This document shows, piece by piece, positions 16,438 through 24,952 of a stretch of DNA of 40,662 bases (within the stretch, counting starts at the first letter, position 1; each line of letters begins with the position of its first letter). The notes under the pieces were generated by a model. The model did not search any database. It saw only the letters and a list, made by a program, of their open reading frames with translations, and was not told the origin of the DNA. Source of the stretch: an uncultured bacterium (GTDB lineage Bacteria > Bacillota > Clostridia > Lachnospirales > Lachnospiraceae). Position numbers and translations under genes: made by a program. The stretch is from the NCBI GenBank assembly GCA_905214675.1, contig CAJMMS010000012.1, forward strand, positions 1 through 40,662, written 5' to 3'.

Positions 16438-18012
16438 ATGGGAAAACTGATCGCGATCAATATCAGTGAAAAACGCGGAACAGAGAAAAAAGAAATACAG
16501 GAAGCAGAGCTGGTCACGGATTTCGGGATTGCGGGAGATGCCCATGCGGGTAAGTGGCACAGGCAGGTCAGTCTTTTATCTTTTGAAAAAATCGAAGATT
16601 TCAAAGCCAGAGGAGCCAGAATCGAAAACGGAGCATTCGGGGAGAATCTGATTGTCTCCGGATTTGACTTCAAAACGCTGCCGGTCGGAACGAGATTTCA
16701 GATCGGAGATGCTCTGCTTGAGATGACGCAGATTGGAAAACAGTGCCATTCTCACTGTTCCATTTATCAGCGGATGGGAGAGTGCATCATGCCCAAAGAG
16801 GGTGTGTTTGCCGTTGTCTTAAAAGGCGGCACGGTCAAAAAGGGCGATGAAGTGACGATGATACCGGCAAATTTTTATGCGACCGTCCGGGATCGGAATA
16901 AGGCAGCGGACACATTGACAGCGACCGTCATTACCGGAAAAAACAGGGGCGAAAAGCTCTGCATGATGGATGGAAAAATCCGTGCGGTACGAAGTTCCGG
17001 CGCCGGAATGTATCATGGTCTGCGCAAACAAGATATGGATGAAGAGGCAAAAGAATCAAAATCCGGATCGGATTTTTTTCATGAAAAACATGCCGAAGAA
17101 ATCTGGAAGGCGCATCTTGCAGGTAAACACCGGATCACGATCGAAGAGCAGGAGATTTTCCTTCATTCCATCGGAAGCAGGGCAAGGCTGGTGATCTGCG
17201 GAGGCGGACATGTAGCGGCTGCCCTGGTGCGGATGGCAAAACTGCTGGATTTTGAAATCTGGGTTCTGGAAGACCGGCCGTTTTTTGCAGAACATGCAAA
17301 ACAGGAGGGAGCAGACCACATTCTTTGCGGAGATTATGTGGAAAGTCTTGCAAAAATCCCGAAAGATGTGGATAATTATTATGTATGCATGACGAGAGGA
17401 CATCGTTTTGACCTGGAGTGCCTAAGAGAGATTTATAAAAGTAATTTTGCTTATGTGGGCATGATGGGTTCCAGAAAGCGAAGCGTGCTGGTGAGAAAAG
17501 ACCTGGAAGCAGATGGTTATCCAAAAGAACAGGTGCAAAAGCTGCATTCCCCGATCGGTCTGGCAATCGGAGCACAGACTCCGTCAGAGATCGCACTTTC
17601 CGTGATCAGCGAGATCGTACAGTGCAAAAATGAACGTGCAAAAGCGGCAGAAGCAGACGACGCGATCCTGGAAGAGCTGGCAGAGCCGCAGAGACTTTCA
17701 AAATTTGCAGTAAGTGATGAAAATGAGATGGAATACCGCATGCTTTGTACGATCATTGAAAAAAGGGGCAGTGCACCAAGAAGCATCGGAACGCAGATGC
17801 TGGTCACATCCGACAACCGTATCATAGGAACCATCGGCGGAGGCTGTGCAGAAGCTGAAGTGATCACCAGATGCCGCGGACATTTCGCGGAAATGCGAAA
17901 AGGCATACATGGGATCTGCGAGATTGTCAAAATCCAGATGACCACCGATAACGCCGAAGAAGAAGGCATGGTGTGCGGCGGCAGAATCGAAGTGCTGCTG
18001 GAGGAAATCTGA
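16438..18012 (+). CDS. MOSC domain - XdhC fusion, Mo cofactor maturation
   Basis: A 524-residue fusion. Residues 1-145 form a MOSC domain (sulfur-carrier family) with a cysteine pair in KQCHSHCSIY. A linker of about 60 residues contains an XdhC-like start (VITGKNRGEKL). Residues about 245-390 are the XdhC Rossmann domain (ICGGGHVAAAL; MTRGHRFDLECL; GMMGSRKR; PIGLAIGAQTP). Residues about 415-524 are the XdhC/CoxI domain (RGSAPRSIGTQMLV; GTIGGGCAEAE; GMVCGGRIEV). The CoxI-type domain is thus C-terminal, the reverse of classical XdhC. XdhC proteins bind molybdopterin, promote its sulfuration and insert it into xanthine dehydrogenase-type enzymes; here the terminal ligand is probably selenium. 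AAAGGAG precedes the ATG. It is followed directly by the molybdate transporter. Confidence 0.87.
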   Translation: MGKLIAINISEKRGTEKKEIQEAELVTDFGIAGDAHAGKWHRQVSLLSFEKIEDFKARGARIENGAFGENLIVSGFDFKTLPVGTRFQIGDALLEMTQIGKQCHSHCSIYQRMGECIMPKEGVFAVVLKGGTVKKGDEVTMIPANFYATVRDRNKAADTLTATVITGKNRGEKLCMMDGKIRAVRSSGAGMYHGLRKQDMDEEAKESKSGSDFFHEKHAEEIWKAHLAGKHRITIEEQEIFLHSIGSRARLVICGGGHVAAALVRMAKLLDFEIWVLEDRPFFAEHAKQEGADHILCGDYVESLAKIPKDVDNYYVCMTRGHRFDLECLREIYKSNFAYVGMMGSRKRSVLVRKDLEADGYPKEQVQKLHSPIGLAIGAQTPSEIALSVISEIVQCKNERAKAAEADDAILEELAEPQRLSKFAVSDENEMEYRMLCTIIEKRGSAPRSIGTQMLVTSDNRIIGTIGGGCAEAEVITRCRGHFAEMRKGIHGICEIVKIQMTTDNAEEEGMVCGGRIEVLLEEI

Positions 18013-18034
18013 CAGAATGAAAGGAAAAAGACAA

Positions 18035-18880
18035 ATGAAAAAATCAATCGCAGTAAGTTTCGCGATCGTATCAGTGGCAACAGCAGGAGTTCTTCTTACA
18101 GGATGCAAAAGCAGGGAGAAGAAAACAGAAGTTACCGTTTTCGCCGCTAAAAGTCTGAATAGTGTTATGGATGAACTATGTGAAAAATATAACAGTGAGC
18201 ATCCGAATGTAACTTTCCAGACAAACTATGACAGTTCAGGAACTTTGATGACACAAATCAAGGAAGGTGCAAAATGCAATATTTTCTTCTCAGCCGGTGT
18301 TTCTCAGATGGATGAACTTCAGGCTGGATTTGACGGCGGTGATATCGTGGAGGGAAGCCGTAAGGATCTTCTAAACAATCAGGTATGCCTTGTTACATGG
18401 AAGGGCAGCGATACAAAAGTTACTGATTTCTCCAGGCTTTCTCTTGCAAAAGACATGGCACTGGCAGATCTGACCGTTCCGGTTGGACAGTATACCAGAA
18501 AAGCCCTGATCAATGCAGGCATGGCAGGAGCAGAGTACACAGAAGTCGATCAGCTGACGGATGATGTGATCTCAGAAGCACTGGGGGGCCTTCTGATCAA
18601 CAACTGTGCAAACGTAGGAGCTGTTGCTTCTGCAGTTGCAGAAGGAGCAAATGAGATCGGAACGGTTTATTATTCTGATACCTTTGGCTATGAAGATCAG
18701 TTGGAGATCATTGAAAAGCTGCCGAACTCTCTGACCGGCGATGTGATCTATCCGGTAGCTGCCGTGGAGGGTGACAATACTTCCGATGCAGAGCTGGAAG
18801 CTTCACAGGATTTCCTGGATTATTTACAGAGCGAAGAAGCAGTGAAGCTGTTTGAAAAATACCACTTTACTGTACAGTAG
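18035..18880 (+). CDS. modA: Molybdate ABC transporter substrate-binding lipoprotein ModA
   Basis: 281 residues from the ATG at 18035, chosen because AAAGGA lies before it; an in-frame ATG at 18017 has no site. The signal sequence ends in a lipobox, LLTGC, so the mature protein is a lipid-anchored binding protein outside the membrane. ModA features are TVFAAKSL at the mature start, YDSSGTLMTQI, IFFSAG and the 'PVGQYTRKAL' oxyanion-site region. It captures molybdate (or tungstate) for ModBC. The ATG of modB lies 10 bases after its stop. Confidence 0.94.
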   Translation: MKKSIAVSFAIVSVATAGVLLTGCKSREKKTEVTVFAAKSLNSVMDELCEKYNSEHPNVTFQTNYDSSGTLMTQIKEGAKCNIFFSAGVSQMDELQAGFDGGDIVEGSRKDLLNNQVCLVTWKGSDTKVTDFSRLSLAKDMALADLTVPVGQYTRKALINAGMAGAEYTEVDQLTDDVISEALGGLLINNCANVGAVASAVAEGANEIGTVYYSDTFGYEDQLEIIEKLPNSLTGDVIYPVAAVEGDNTSDAELEASQDFLDYLQSEEAVKLFEKYHFTVQ

Positions 18881-18890
18881 GAGGCAGCAG

Positions 18891-19616
18891 ATGAACTGGG
18901 GAAACCTGGATTTTACACCGCTCTGGATCACGATGAAGACCGGAGTGGCAGCAACTTTTGTCTCTTTTTTTCTGGGGATTTTTGCGGCAAGATTTGTTAT
19001 GAGCAGAAAGGGAAAGGCGAGGGCATTCTGGGATGGATTTTTGACGATGCCGCTGGTGCTTCCGCCGACCGTGGCAGGTTATATACTGCTTCGTACGTTC
19101 AGCACCAGAAGGTCGTTTGGGCATTTTCTGGCGAACAGTCTTGGCATCCAGGCAGTGCACACCTGGCTTGGCTGTGTGCTGGCAGCGACGGTCATCGCCT
19201 TTCCGCTGATGTACCGCAATGCAAGAGCAGCTTTTGAGCAGGTCGATGAGAATGTGATCTATGCAGCACAGACGCTTGGCCTGAGCGAACGGACGATCTT
19301 CTGGAAAATCCGCATGCCGATGGCAAAACCGGGCATTTTATCCGGAACAGTCCTGGCATTTGCGAGGGCGATCGGTGAGTATGGAGCAACTTCCATGCTC
19401 GCCGGAAATATTGCCGGAAGGACTTCAACGATCTCGCAGCAGATCGCCATGGTGCTTCAGAACGGAGATTTTGCACTTGCCGGTTTCTGGTGTCTGGTAA
19501 TTTTTGTGATTTCGTTTGTCTGTCTTGTTGCACTGAACTTGTTTGGAGAGAAGAAGAGTAAAGGAAAAAAGCATGTCTTTCATCGTAAAAATAAAAAAAC
19601 AACTGGCTCTTTATGA
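18891..19616 (+). CDS. modB: Molybdate ABC transporter permease ModB
   Basis: 241 residues from the ATG at 18891, preceded by AGGAGG; the open frame extends further upstream but only into modA. Five or six membrane helices are visible, with the ABC-permease coupling loop EYGATSMLAGNIAGRTSTI (about 163-181). PLVLPPTVAGYILL near residue 50 is typical of ModB. It forms the membrane channel for molybdate. Its last 44 bases overlap modC, so the two are translationally coupled. Confidence 0.94.
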   Translation: MNWGNLDFTPLWITMKTGVAATFVSFFLGIFAARFVMSRKGKARAFWDGFLTMPLVLPPTVAGYILLRTFSTRRSFGHFLANSLGIQAVHTWLGCVLAATVIAFPLMYRNARAAFEQVDENVIYAAQTLGLSERTIFWKIRMPMAKPGILSGTVLAFARAIGEYGATSMLAGNIAGRTSTISQQIAMVLQNGDFALAGFWCLVIFVISFVCLVALNLFGEKKSKGKKHVFHRKNKKTTGSL

Positions 19617-20628
19617 GCTTTCGGTTGATCTGGAGACAGAAGCCGGGATTCTGGCGGTAATAGGAGGCTCCGGTTCCGGAAAAAGTATGACGCTCAAATG
19701 CATTGCCGGGATTGAAAAACCGGACAGCGGATTTATTTCTCTGAACGGCAAAGTGTTGTATGATTCTTCAAAGAAGATCAATCTTCCGCCGCAGAAGCGA
19801 AAAGTAGGATATCTTTTTCAGGAATATGCCCTGTTTCCGACGATGACAGCGGCAGAAAACATCAGCATTGTGATGAAAAAGAAGGATCCGGTGCAGGTGC
19901 AGAAGTGGCTGGAAAAATATGGACTCGGTGATTATGCGGACAGTTATCCGGATCATCTTTCCGGAGGACAGAAACAGCGGCTTGCCATGATCCGCATGCT
20001 GGCGGCCGAGCCGCAGTGTATCCTTTTAGATGAGCCGTTTTCTGCACTGGATGAGCACATCAAGCGGAAGATGGAGAGAGAAGTGATGGAGATGCTGCAT
20101 GATTTTGGCAAACCGATTCTTTTTGTTTCGCACAATCAGGAAGAGGTTTACCGCCTGGCAGACCGGATCGGAAGCATGGAAAACGGCAGATTCAGTTCAA
20201 TTCGCGAAAAAAGGGAATTTTTTGCAGAGCCGCAGACAGCCGGACAGGCAAAACTGGTGGGCTGCAATAACATTTCAAAGATTGACTGGATCAGCAAAGA
20301 TCAGGTGTACGCAAAAGAATGGAATCTTTCGCTGAGAGTCCCGGCTACTGAGCCGGAAGACCGGAAAAGATATCGTGCGATCGCCATTTATCCGGGGGAT
20401 ATCGTACTTTCAAAAGAACGAGCTTTGGAATGGAAGAAATCGTGGAATCGGATCACGATCAGCAGATACAGCATCTCAGAGGAACTTCGAAGCTGGTCGG
20501 TAAGCTGTCAGATGGAAGGGACAGAGGCAGAACTTATGATGCTTTTGTCGAAAGAAAAAGTGGCATCTCTGCCGGAGAAGATCACAGAAATCTGTATAAG
20601 CTGTGAAAAAATCCATCTGTTACAATAG
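19573..20628 (+). CDS. modC: Molybdate ABC transporter ATP-binding protein ModC
   Basis: 351 residues from the ATG at 19573, preceded by AAAGGA inside the end of modB. Walker A is GGSGSGKS, the Q-loop is FQEYALFP, the ABC signature is LSGGQKQR, Walker B is CILLDEPFSALDE, and the switch histidine is in VSHN. The C-terminal 120 residues (about 235-351) match the position of the TOBE molybdate-sensing domain, though the sequence is divergent. It powers molybdate import with ModA and ModB. Confidence 0.93.
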   Translation: MSFIVKIKKQLALYELSVDLETEAGILAVIGGSGSGKSMTLKCIAGIEKPDSGFISLNGKVLYDSSKKINLPPQKRKVGYLFQEYALFPTMTAAENISIVMKKKDPVQVQKWLEKYGLGDYADSYPDHLSGGQKQRLAMIRMLAAEPQCILLDEPFSALDEHIKRKMEREVMEMLHDFGKPILFVSHNQEEVYRLADRIGSMENGRFSSIREKREFFAEPQTAGQAKLVGCNNISKIDWISKDQVYAKEWNLSLRVPATEPEDRKRYRAIAIYPGDIVLSKERALEWKKSWNRITISRYSISEELRSWSVSCQMEGTEAELMMLLSKEKVASLPEKITEICISCEKIHLLQ

Positions 20629-20723
20629 ATGTAAAGGACTCCTGCCTTTATTTTATATAGAGGAGAGCAATAAATTGTTAAATCACATTAAAAACGATTT
20701 ACAGAAAGTGTGGGGATGATAAA

Positions 20724-21869
20724 ATGATTTATCTGGACAATGCAGCGACAACGCTTCAGAAACCGCAGGCAGTTTATGATGCGGTTCTTCATGCCATGAA
20801 AAATTTCGGAAATCCGGGGCGTGGTTTTTCGGATGCAGCCCTTGGAGCCTCCAGAACGATCTATGAGGCAAGGAGGACGCTCTGCGATTTTTTCGGTGGC
20901 AGTGATCCATCCAGGCTGGTCTTTACCTCCAATGCTACGGAGGCTCTGAATATGGCCATCCGGGGGATGTTTCTTCCGGGAGATCATGTGATCACGACGC
21001 AGATGGAGCACAATTCAGTGCTGCGTCCTCTCTATGCGATGCAGAAAAAAGGTGTTGAACTTACAATTGCGGCGAGCGGAGAGAACGGAACGGTAGATTT
21101 TGATGCAATCGAAGCAGCTATTCGGGAAAATACAAAAGCCATCGTCTGCACGCATGCATCGAACCTGACCGGAAACCTTACGGATATGCAGCGGATGGGA
21201 GAGATGGCAAGGCGGCATGGGCTGTTTCTGATCGCAGATGCTTCGCAGACTGCCGGTGTAGTTCCGATCGATGTCAGGCAGATGCATATCGATGTGCTTT
21301 GTTTTACCGGGCATAAAAGCCTGTTCGGACCGCAGGGGACGGGAGGAATTTATGTCGCCGAAGGAGTAGAAATCCGGCCTCTGAAAAGCGGTGGGACCGG
21401 CGTGCACAGTTTCCTGAAAACGCAGCCGGAAGAATTCCCGGAGCATCTTGAGAGCGGAACGCTAAACGGTCACGGGATTGCCGGGCTTCTTGCCGGTGTG
21501 CAGCAAATTCAGAAAATTACATCAGAAGAGATATGGAAAAAAGAGCGAAATCTGATGGAATGTTTTGTTTCAGAGGTCAGGCAGATTCCTGATGTAAAAA
21601 TATATGGTGATTTTTCGGATAAGCACAGATGCCCGATTGCCGCACTGAATATCGGAAACGTGGATTCCTCGCAGGTCAGCGAATGGCTCTGGGAAGATTA
21701 TGAGATCGCGACGCGTCCGGGAGCTCACTGTGCACCGCTGATGCACCAGTATTTTGGAACACAGAAGCAGGGCATGGTGCGTTTCAGTTTTTCGTATTAT
21801 AATACAGAAAAAGAGGCGCTTACAGCCGCAGAAGCGATCCGGGAGATTGCAGAAGAATTGGAGGGGTGA
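20724..21869 (+). CDS. Cysteine desulfurase-like aminotransferase (selenium delivery)
   Basis: A 381-residue class-V PLP enzyme of the cysteine desulfurase family. YLDNAATT opens the domain. His96 is in EHNSVLRP, Asp172 is in ADASQ, the PLP lysine is Lys198 in FTGHKSLFGPQGTGG, and the reactive cysteine is Cys336 in RPGAHCAPLMH. It removes sulfur or selenium from cysteine or selenocysteine. Placed one base before selD and among selenium genes, it probably delivers selenium (as a selenocysteine lyase) to SelD, or sulfur/selenium to the Mo cofactor. The 95 bases before it hold only a weak short hairpin near 20633-20649, not a convincing terminator, so it is taken as part of the operon. Confidence 0.9.
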   Translation: MIYLDNAATTLQKPQAVYDAVLHAMKNFGNPGRGFSDAALGASRTIYEARRTLCDFFGGSDPSRLVFTSNATEALNMAIRGMFLPGDHVITTQMEHNSVLRPLYAMQKKGVELTIAASGENGTVDFDAIEAAIRENTKAIVCTHASNLTGNLTDMQRMGEMARRHGLFLIADASQTAGVVPIDVRQMHIDVLCFTGHKSLFGPQGTGGIYVAEGVEIRPLKSGGTGVHSFLKTQPEEFPEHLESGTLNGHGIAGLLAGVQQIQKITSEEIWKKERNLMECFVSEVRQIPDVKIYGDFSDKHRCPIAALNIGNVDSSQVSEWLWEDYEIATRPGAHCAPLMHQYFGTQKQGMVRFSFSYYNTEKEALTAAEAIREIAEELEG

Positions 21870-21870
21870 G

Positions 21871-22899
21871 ATGGCAGAAGAGATTGTATTTTGTAAGGGT
21901 GGCGGATGTACGGCAAAATTAGGGCCGGATCTTTTAAGTCATGTACTTGACAAGATCCCACGGGGAGAAAAAGATCCTGGTCTTCTGATCGGTTACGACA
22001 GCCGGGATGATGCGGCTGTTTATCAGATCACGGAAGATACCGCTATTGTCCAGACTCTGGACTTTTTTCCGCCGATGCTGGAAGATCCGTATTTATTCGG
22101 GCAGATTGCAGCGGCAAATGCTTTAAGTGACATTTATGCGATGGGCGGAACGGTAAAGACAGCACTGAACATCCTTTGTTTTCCGGAAAAAATGGATTTA
22201 AATATCCTGGGAAAGATTATGCAGGGCGGGGCCCAAAAAGTGATCGAGGCGGGCGGAACGCTGGCGGGAGGTCATTCCATTGCCGATACCGATGTCAAAT
22301 ACGGACTGTCGGTGATGGGTATTGTAAATCCAAAACAGATCTATGCAAATGACAAGGGCAGACCATCGGATGTACTGATCTTTACCAAGAAACTCGGAGT
22401 CGGTCTGGTGTGTAATGCAAACCGTGTCGGACAGGCACCGAAAGGAGCCATGGAGGAGGCAGTCGCTTCGATGACCATGCTCAATAAAAAAGCAGCAGAA
22501 ATCAGCCATCGTTACGAGATACATGCCTGCACCGATGTCACCGGATTTGGATTTTTAGGACATTTAAGTGAAATGATAAACGATACTGTTTCGGCAGAAA
22601 TTGACAGCATTTCTCTTCCGGTCATCCGCGGTGCATTGCACTGCGCAGAAGAATTTCTGCTGACAGCGGCAGCACAGCGAAACCGCAATCATGTCGCAGA
22701 ACGTGTGACATTTTCAAAATATATTCCATTTGCGATGGAAGAACTGCTCTTTGATCCGCAGACCTCCGGAGGACTTTTATTTGCCGTGAAAAAAGAAGAC
22801 GCAGCGGCATTTGAAAAAGAATTAAGAGAAGCCGGAATGCCGGCGGCGATCGTCGGAAGGTTTACGGAAAAAAAAGAAAAAGATATCTATGTGAATTGA
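21871..22899 (+). CDS. selD: Selenide, water dikinase SelD
   Basis: 342 residues from the ATG at 21871 (GAGGGGTGAG precedes it); a longer in-frame start lies inside the previous gene. SelD makes selenophosphate from selenide and ATP. The catalytic pair is Cys13 and Lys16 in GGGCTAK, so this is the cysteine form, not the selenocysteine form. SRDDAAVY, ANALSDIYAMGG, LAGGHSI, DVTGFGFLGHL and DPQTSGGLL are conserved. As no selA or selB is in the window, selenophosphate here probably feeds the labile selenium of the Mo hydroxylase, although Sec or 2-selenouridine genes elsewhere in the genome cannot be excluded. Confidence 0.96.
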   Translation: MAEEIVFCKGGGCTAKLGPDLLSHVLDKIPRGEKDPGLLIGYDSRDDAAVYQITEDTAIVQTLDFFPPMLEDPYLFGQIAAANALSDIYAMGGTVKTALNILCFPEKMDLNILGKIMQGGAQKVIEAGGTLAGGHSIADTDVKYGLSVMGIVNPKQIYANDKGRPSDVLIFTKKLGVGLVCNANRVGQAPKGAMEEAVASMTMLNKKAAEISHRYEIHACTDVTGFGFLGHLSEMINDTVSAEIDSISLPVIRGALHCAEEFLLTAAAQRNRNHVAERVTFSKYIPFAMEELLFDPQTSGGLLFAVKKEDAAAFEKELREAGMPAAIVGRFTEKKEKDIYVN

Positions 22900-22910
22900 G
22901 GAGGATGTCT

Positions 22911-23969
22911 GTGAAAAATGAAATAACAGCATATCAGGCGGTAATTACGGATATAAAAGATATCATTTCATCAGGAAGAGAGATCGCTTATCAGACAACC
23001 AATAAAATCATTGTGCTCACATACTGGCATATCGGCAAAAGGATTGTCGAGCAGGAGCAGAATGGAAAAGAGAGAGCAGAGTATGGAAAAGCATTGATGG
23101 ATGTACTCTCGGAAGAGCTTACAAAAGAGTACGGAAAAAGTTATTCAAAGCGTAATCTTCAATATTTCAGAAAATTTTATCTGGCATTTCCGGATGAGCA
23201 GATTGTGAACGCATGCGTTCACAATTTAAACTGGACACATTTTAGAAGTTTATTGCGTGTTGCAGACGAAACGGCAAGAATCTGGTATATGAAAGAAGCA
23301 GCACAGGAAGGTTGGAGCTCAAGAACATTAGATCGAAATATAGCAACACAGTATTATTACAGGTTAATGCAGGCACCACAAAAAGAAGCTGTGATAAATG
23401 AAATGTTACAGAAAACCAGAGAGAATCAGAAAAATCAATTTGAACTTTTTAAAAATCCGATTATTGCGGAATTTCTGGGATTTGAAAATGAAAGCACCTA
23501 TTTGGAAAATGATTTGGAATCGGCTATTTTGACGCACATTCGAGACTTTTTAATGGAAATGGGAAAAGGATTTGCTTTTGTGGCAAGGCAGCAGCATATT
23601 GTGACGGAAACAGAGGACTATTATATTGATCTTGTTTTCTACAATATTGAATTAAAATGTTATGTACTGATCGATTTGAAAATGGGAAAGATTACGCATC
23701 AGGATGTTGGTCAGATTGACATGTATGTTCGTATGTATGATGAGTTAAAGTGCAAAGAGGGAGATAATCCAACGCTTGGAATTTTACTTTGCTCTGAAAC
23801 GGATGAAGATATTGCACGGTATTCTGTGCTGCATGATAATGACCGATTATTCATGTCAAAATATCTCACATATTTACCGTCAAAGGAACAGTTGAAAGCA
23901 GAAATAGAAAGACAAAAAGAAATTTTTTATATGCAGCATCCAGATACAGATAAGGAGGATACAAAATGA
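22911..23969 (+). CDS. DUF1016/YhcG-family PDDEXK nuclease inside the selenium operon
   Basis: 352 residues. The start is probably GTG at 22911: AGGAGG (22899-22904) runs directly into an ATG at 22905 but is 6 bases from the GTG. The N-terminal half is a DUF1016_N helical domain (YWHIGKRIVE; YGKSYSKRNLQYFRKF; WTHFRSLLRV). The C-terminal half is a PDDEXK nuclease domain (YYIDLVFYN ... CYVLIDLKMG, giving the D-(x)n-xxDLK form). Relatives are widespread, mobile and linked to recombination, retron-like or defence functions; none is known to act in selenium metabolism. Yet it overlaps yedF by four bases (ATGA) and follows selD at 11 bases, so it is translationally wired into the operon. It looks like a neat insertion between two genes that are normally adjacent. 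Confidence 0.87.
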   Translation: MKNEITAYQAVITDIKDIISSGREIAYQTTNKIIVLTYWHIGKRIVEQEQNGKERAEYGKALMDVLSEELTKEYGKSYSKRNLQYFRKFYLAFPDEQIVNACVHNLNWTHFRSLLRVADETARIWYMKEAAQEGWSSRTLDRNIATQYYYRLMQAPQKEAVINEMLQKTRENQKNQFELFKNPIIAEFLGFENESTYLENDLESAILTHIRDFLMEMGKGFAFVARQQHIVTETEDYYIDLVFYNIELKCYVLIDLKMGKITHQDVGQIDMYVRMYDELKCKEGDNPTLGILLCSETDEDIARYSVLHDNDRLFMSKYLTYLPSKEQLKAEIERQKEIFYMQHPDTDKEDTK

Positions 23970-24589
23970 TCACAGTAAATGCAATGGGCGATGCATGCCC
24001 GATCCCGGTTGTTAAGACCAAAAATGCGATTGCATCTTTAAAAGGTGCCGATGTGGTGGAGACACTGGTTGACAATGAAATTGCAGTCGAAAATCTGAAA
24101 AAGATGGCAGACCAGAAAGGTTATAAGACCACAAGCGAAAAGCTTGAAGAAGGAAAATACCGTGTGTGCATCACCGTGGAAAACGTGGTGGATAACGATG
24201 AGAAAAAAGAAGGTGACAGTGGAAAATTCTGCGACTGCACACCGGCAAAAGAGAGCAATAAGGTGGTTGTGATCCGCTCATCTGTGATGGGGGACGGGGA
24301 TCCGGAGCTTGGAAGCGTACTGCTGAAAGGCTTTATTTATGCGATTTCGCAGCAGGAAGATCTGCCGAAAACCATGCTTTTTTATAATGGCGGTGCATTT
24401 ATCACCTGTGAGGGCTCTCAGTCGCTGGAGGATCTGAAAGCACTGGAAGAACAGGGTGTAAAAATTTTAACATGCGGGACTTGTTTAAATCACTATGGTC
24501 TGACGGACAGGCTTGCAGTCGGAGAAGTGACGAACATGTATGAGATCGCAGAAAAGATGACGCAGGCCTCCCTGCTCGTAAGTCCGTGA
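23966..24589 (+). CDS. yedF: Selenium metabolism protein YedF (TusA-like + DsrE-like)
   Basis: 207 residues. The N-terminal TusA-type domain has the CPxP carrier motif (Cys11 in DACPIPVVKTK). The C-terminal half is DsrE-like with two more cysteines (LTCGTCLNHYG, about 172-182). This two-domain form is a marker of selenium-using genomes and is thought to carry selenium as a perselenide between the desulfurase, SelD and the target cofactor; its chemistry is not fully proven. Its ATG overlaps the stop of the nuclease gene. Confidence 0.93.
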   Translation: MITVNAMGDACPIPVVKTKNAIASLKGADVVETLVDNEIAVENLKKMADQKGYKTTSEKLEEGKYRVCITVENVVDNDEKKEGDSGKFCDCTPAKESNKVVVIRSSVMGDGDPELGSVLLKGFIYAISQQEDLPKTMLFYNGGAFITCEGSQSLEDLKALEEQGVKILTCGTCLNHYGLTDRLAVGEVTNMYEIAEKMTQASLLVSP

Positions 24590-24590
24590 T

Positions 24591-24830
24591 ATGAGAAAAA
24601 AAACAAAGCATCTGGTGATCACATTTTCGACTACAACAGCGGCGATGGCGATGGAAAAGAGGGCACAGCAGATGAGGATTTTCGGGCGGCTGATCCCGCT
24701 TCCATCCGAGATTTCTGCAGGGTGTGGACTTTCCTGGAAAACAAAACCGGAAGAAAAAGAAAAGATGCTGGAATTTCTGGAAGAAGAAAAGCTGAAGTGG
24801 GAAGCAATGTATGAGCTGGAATTGTATTAG
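24591..24830 (+). CDS. Small putative Se/S carrier protein (DUF3343)
   Basis: 79 residues, one base after yedF. It matches the short DUF3343 family, also called the Se/S carrier-like family. It has a beta-strand start (HLVITFSTTTAAMAME), a short middle (GRLIPLPSEISAGCGLSW) with one conserved cysteine in AGCGLSW, and a charged C-terminal helix. Proteins of this family occur beside yedF and selD. The cysteine is the likely site for selenium or sulfur handover; function is inferred from context. Confidence 0.85.
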   Translation: MRKKTKHLVITFSTTTAAMAMEKRAQQMRIFGRLIPLPSEISAGCGLSWKTKPEEKEKMLEFLEEEKLKWEAMYELELY

Positions 24831-24844
24831 ATGTGAGATAAATT

Positions 24845-24912
24845 GATATCAGTGGCGGGAATTATTTTCCAGTCTGATATCGCCTCCGGCAGATTGCGGG
24901 GATGTTCCGCAA
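24845..24912 (+). other. Two adjacent stem-loops between accessory and structural genes
   Basis: GATATCAG (24845-24852) pairs with CTGATATC (24874-24881). Then TTGCGG (24894-24899) pairs with CCGCAA (24907-24912). Neither is followed by a T run, so they are not standard terminators. They fill most of the 122-base gap before the hydroxylase genes and could be an RNA processing or stability element that sets the ratio of enzyme to accessory proteins. They do not match any riboswitch I know. Confidence 0.5.
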
Positions 24913-24952
24913 AATGTCAGAAGTAGTCTTTAAATGAAAGAGAAAGGACAGT

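Noticed and set aside
20633..20649. Short hairpin AAAGG...CCTTT followed by TTTT between modC and the desulfurase gene
   Set aside because: Only 5 A/T-rich pairs; too weak to claim as a terminator, and it would wrongly split the operon.
21754..21870. Longer selD start upstream inside the desulfurase gene
   Set aside because: The extra 39 residues are the desulfurase sequence in another frame; ATG 21871 gives the normal family start.
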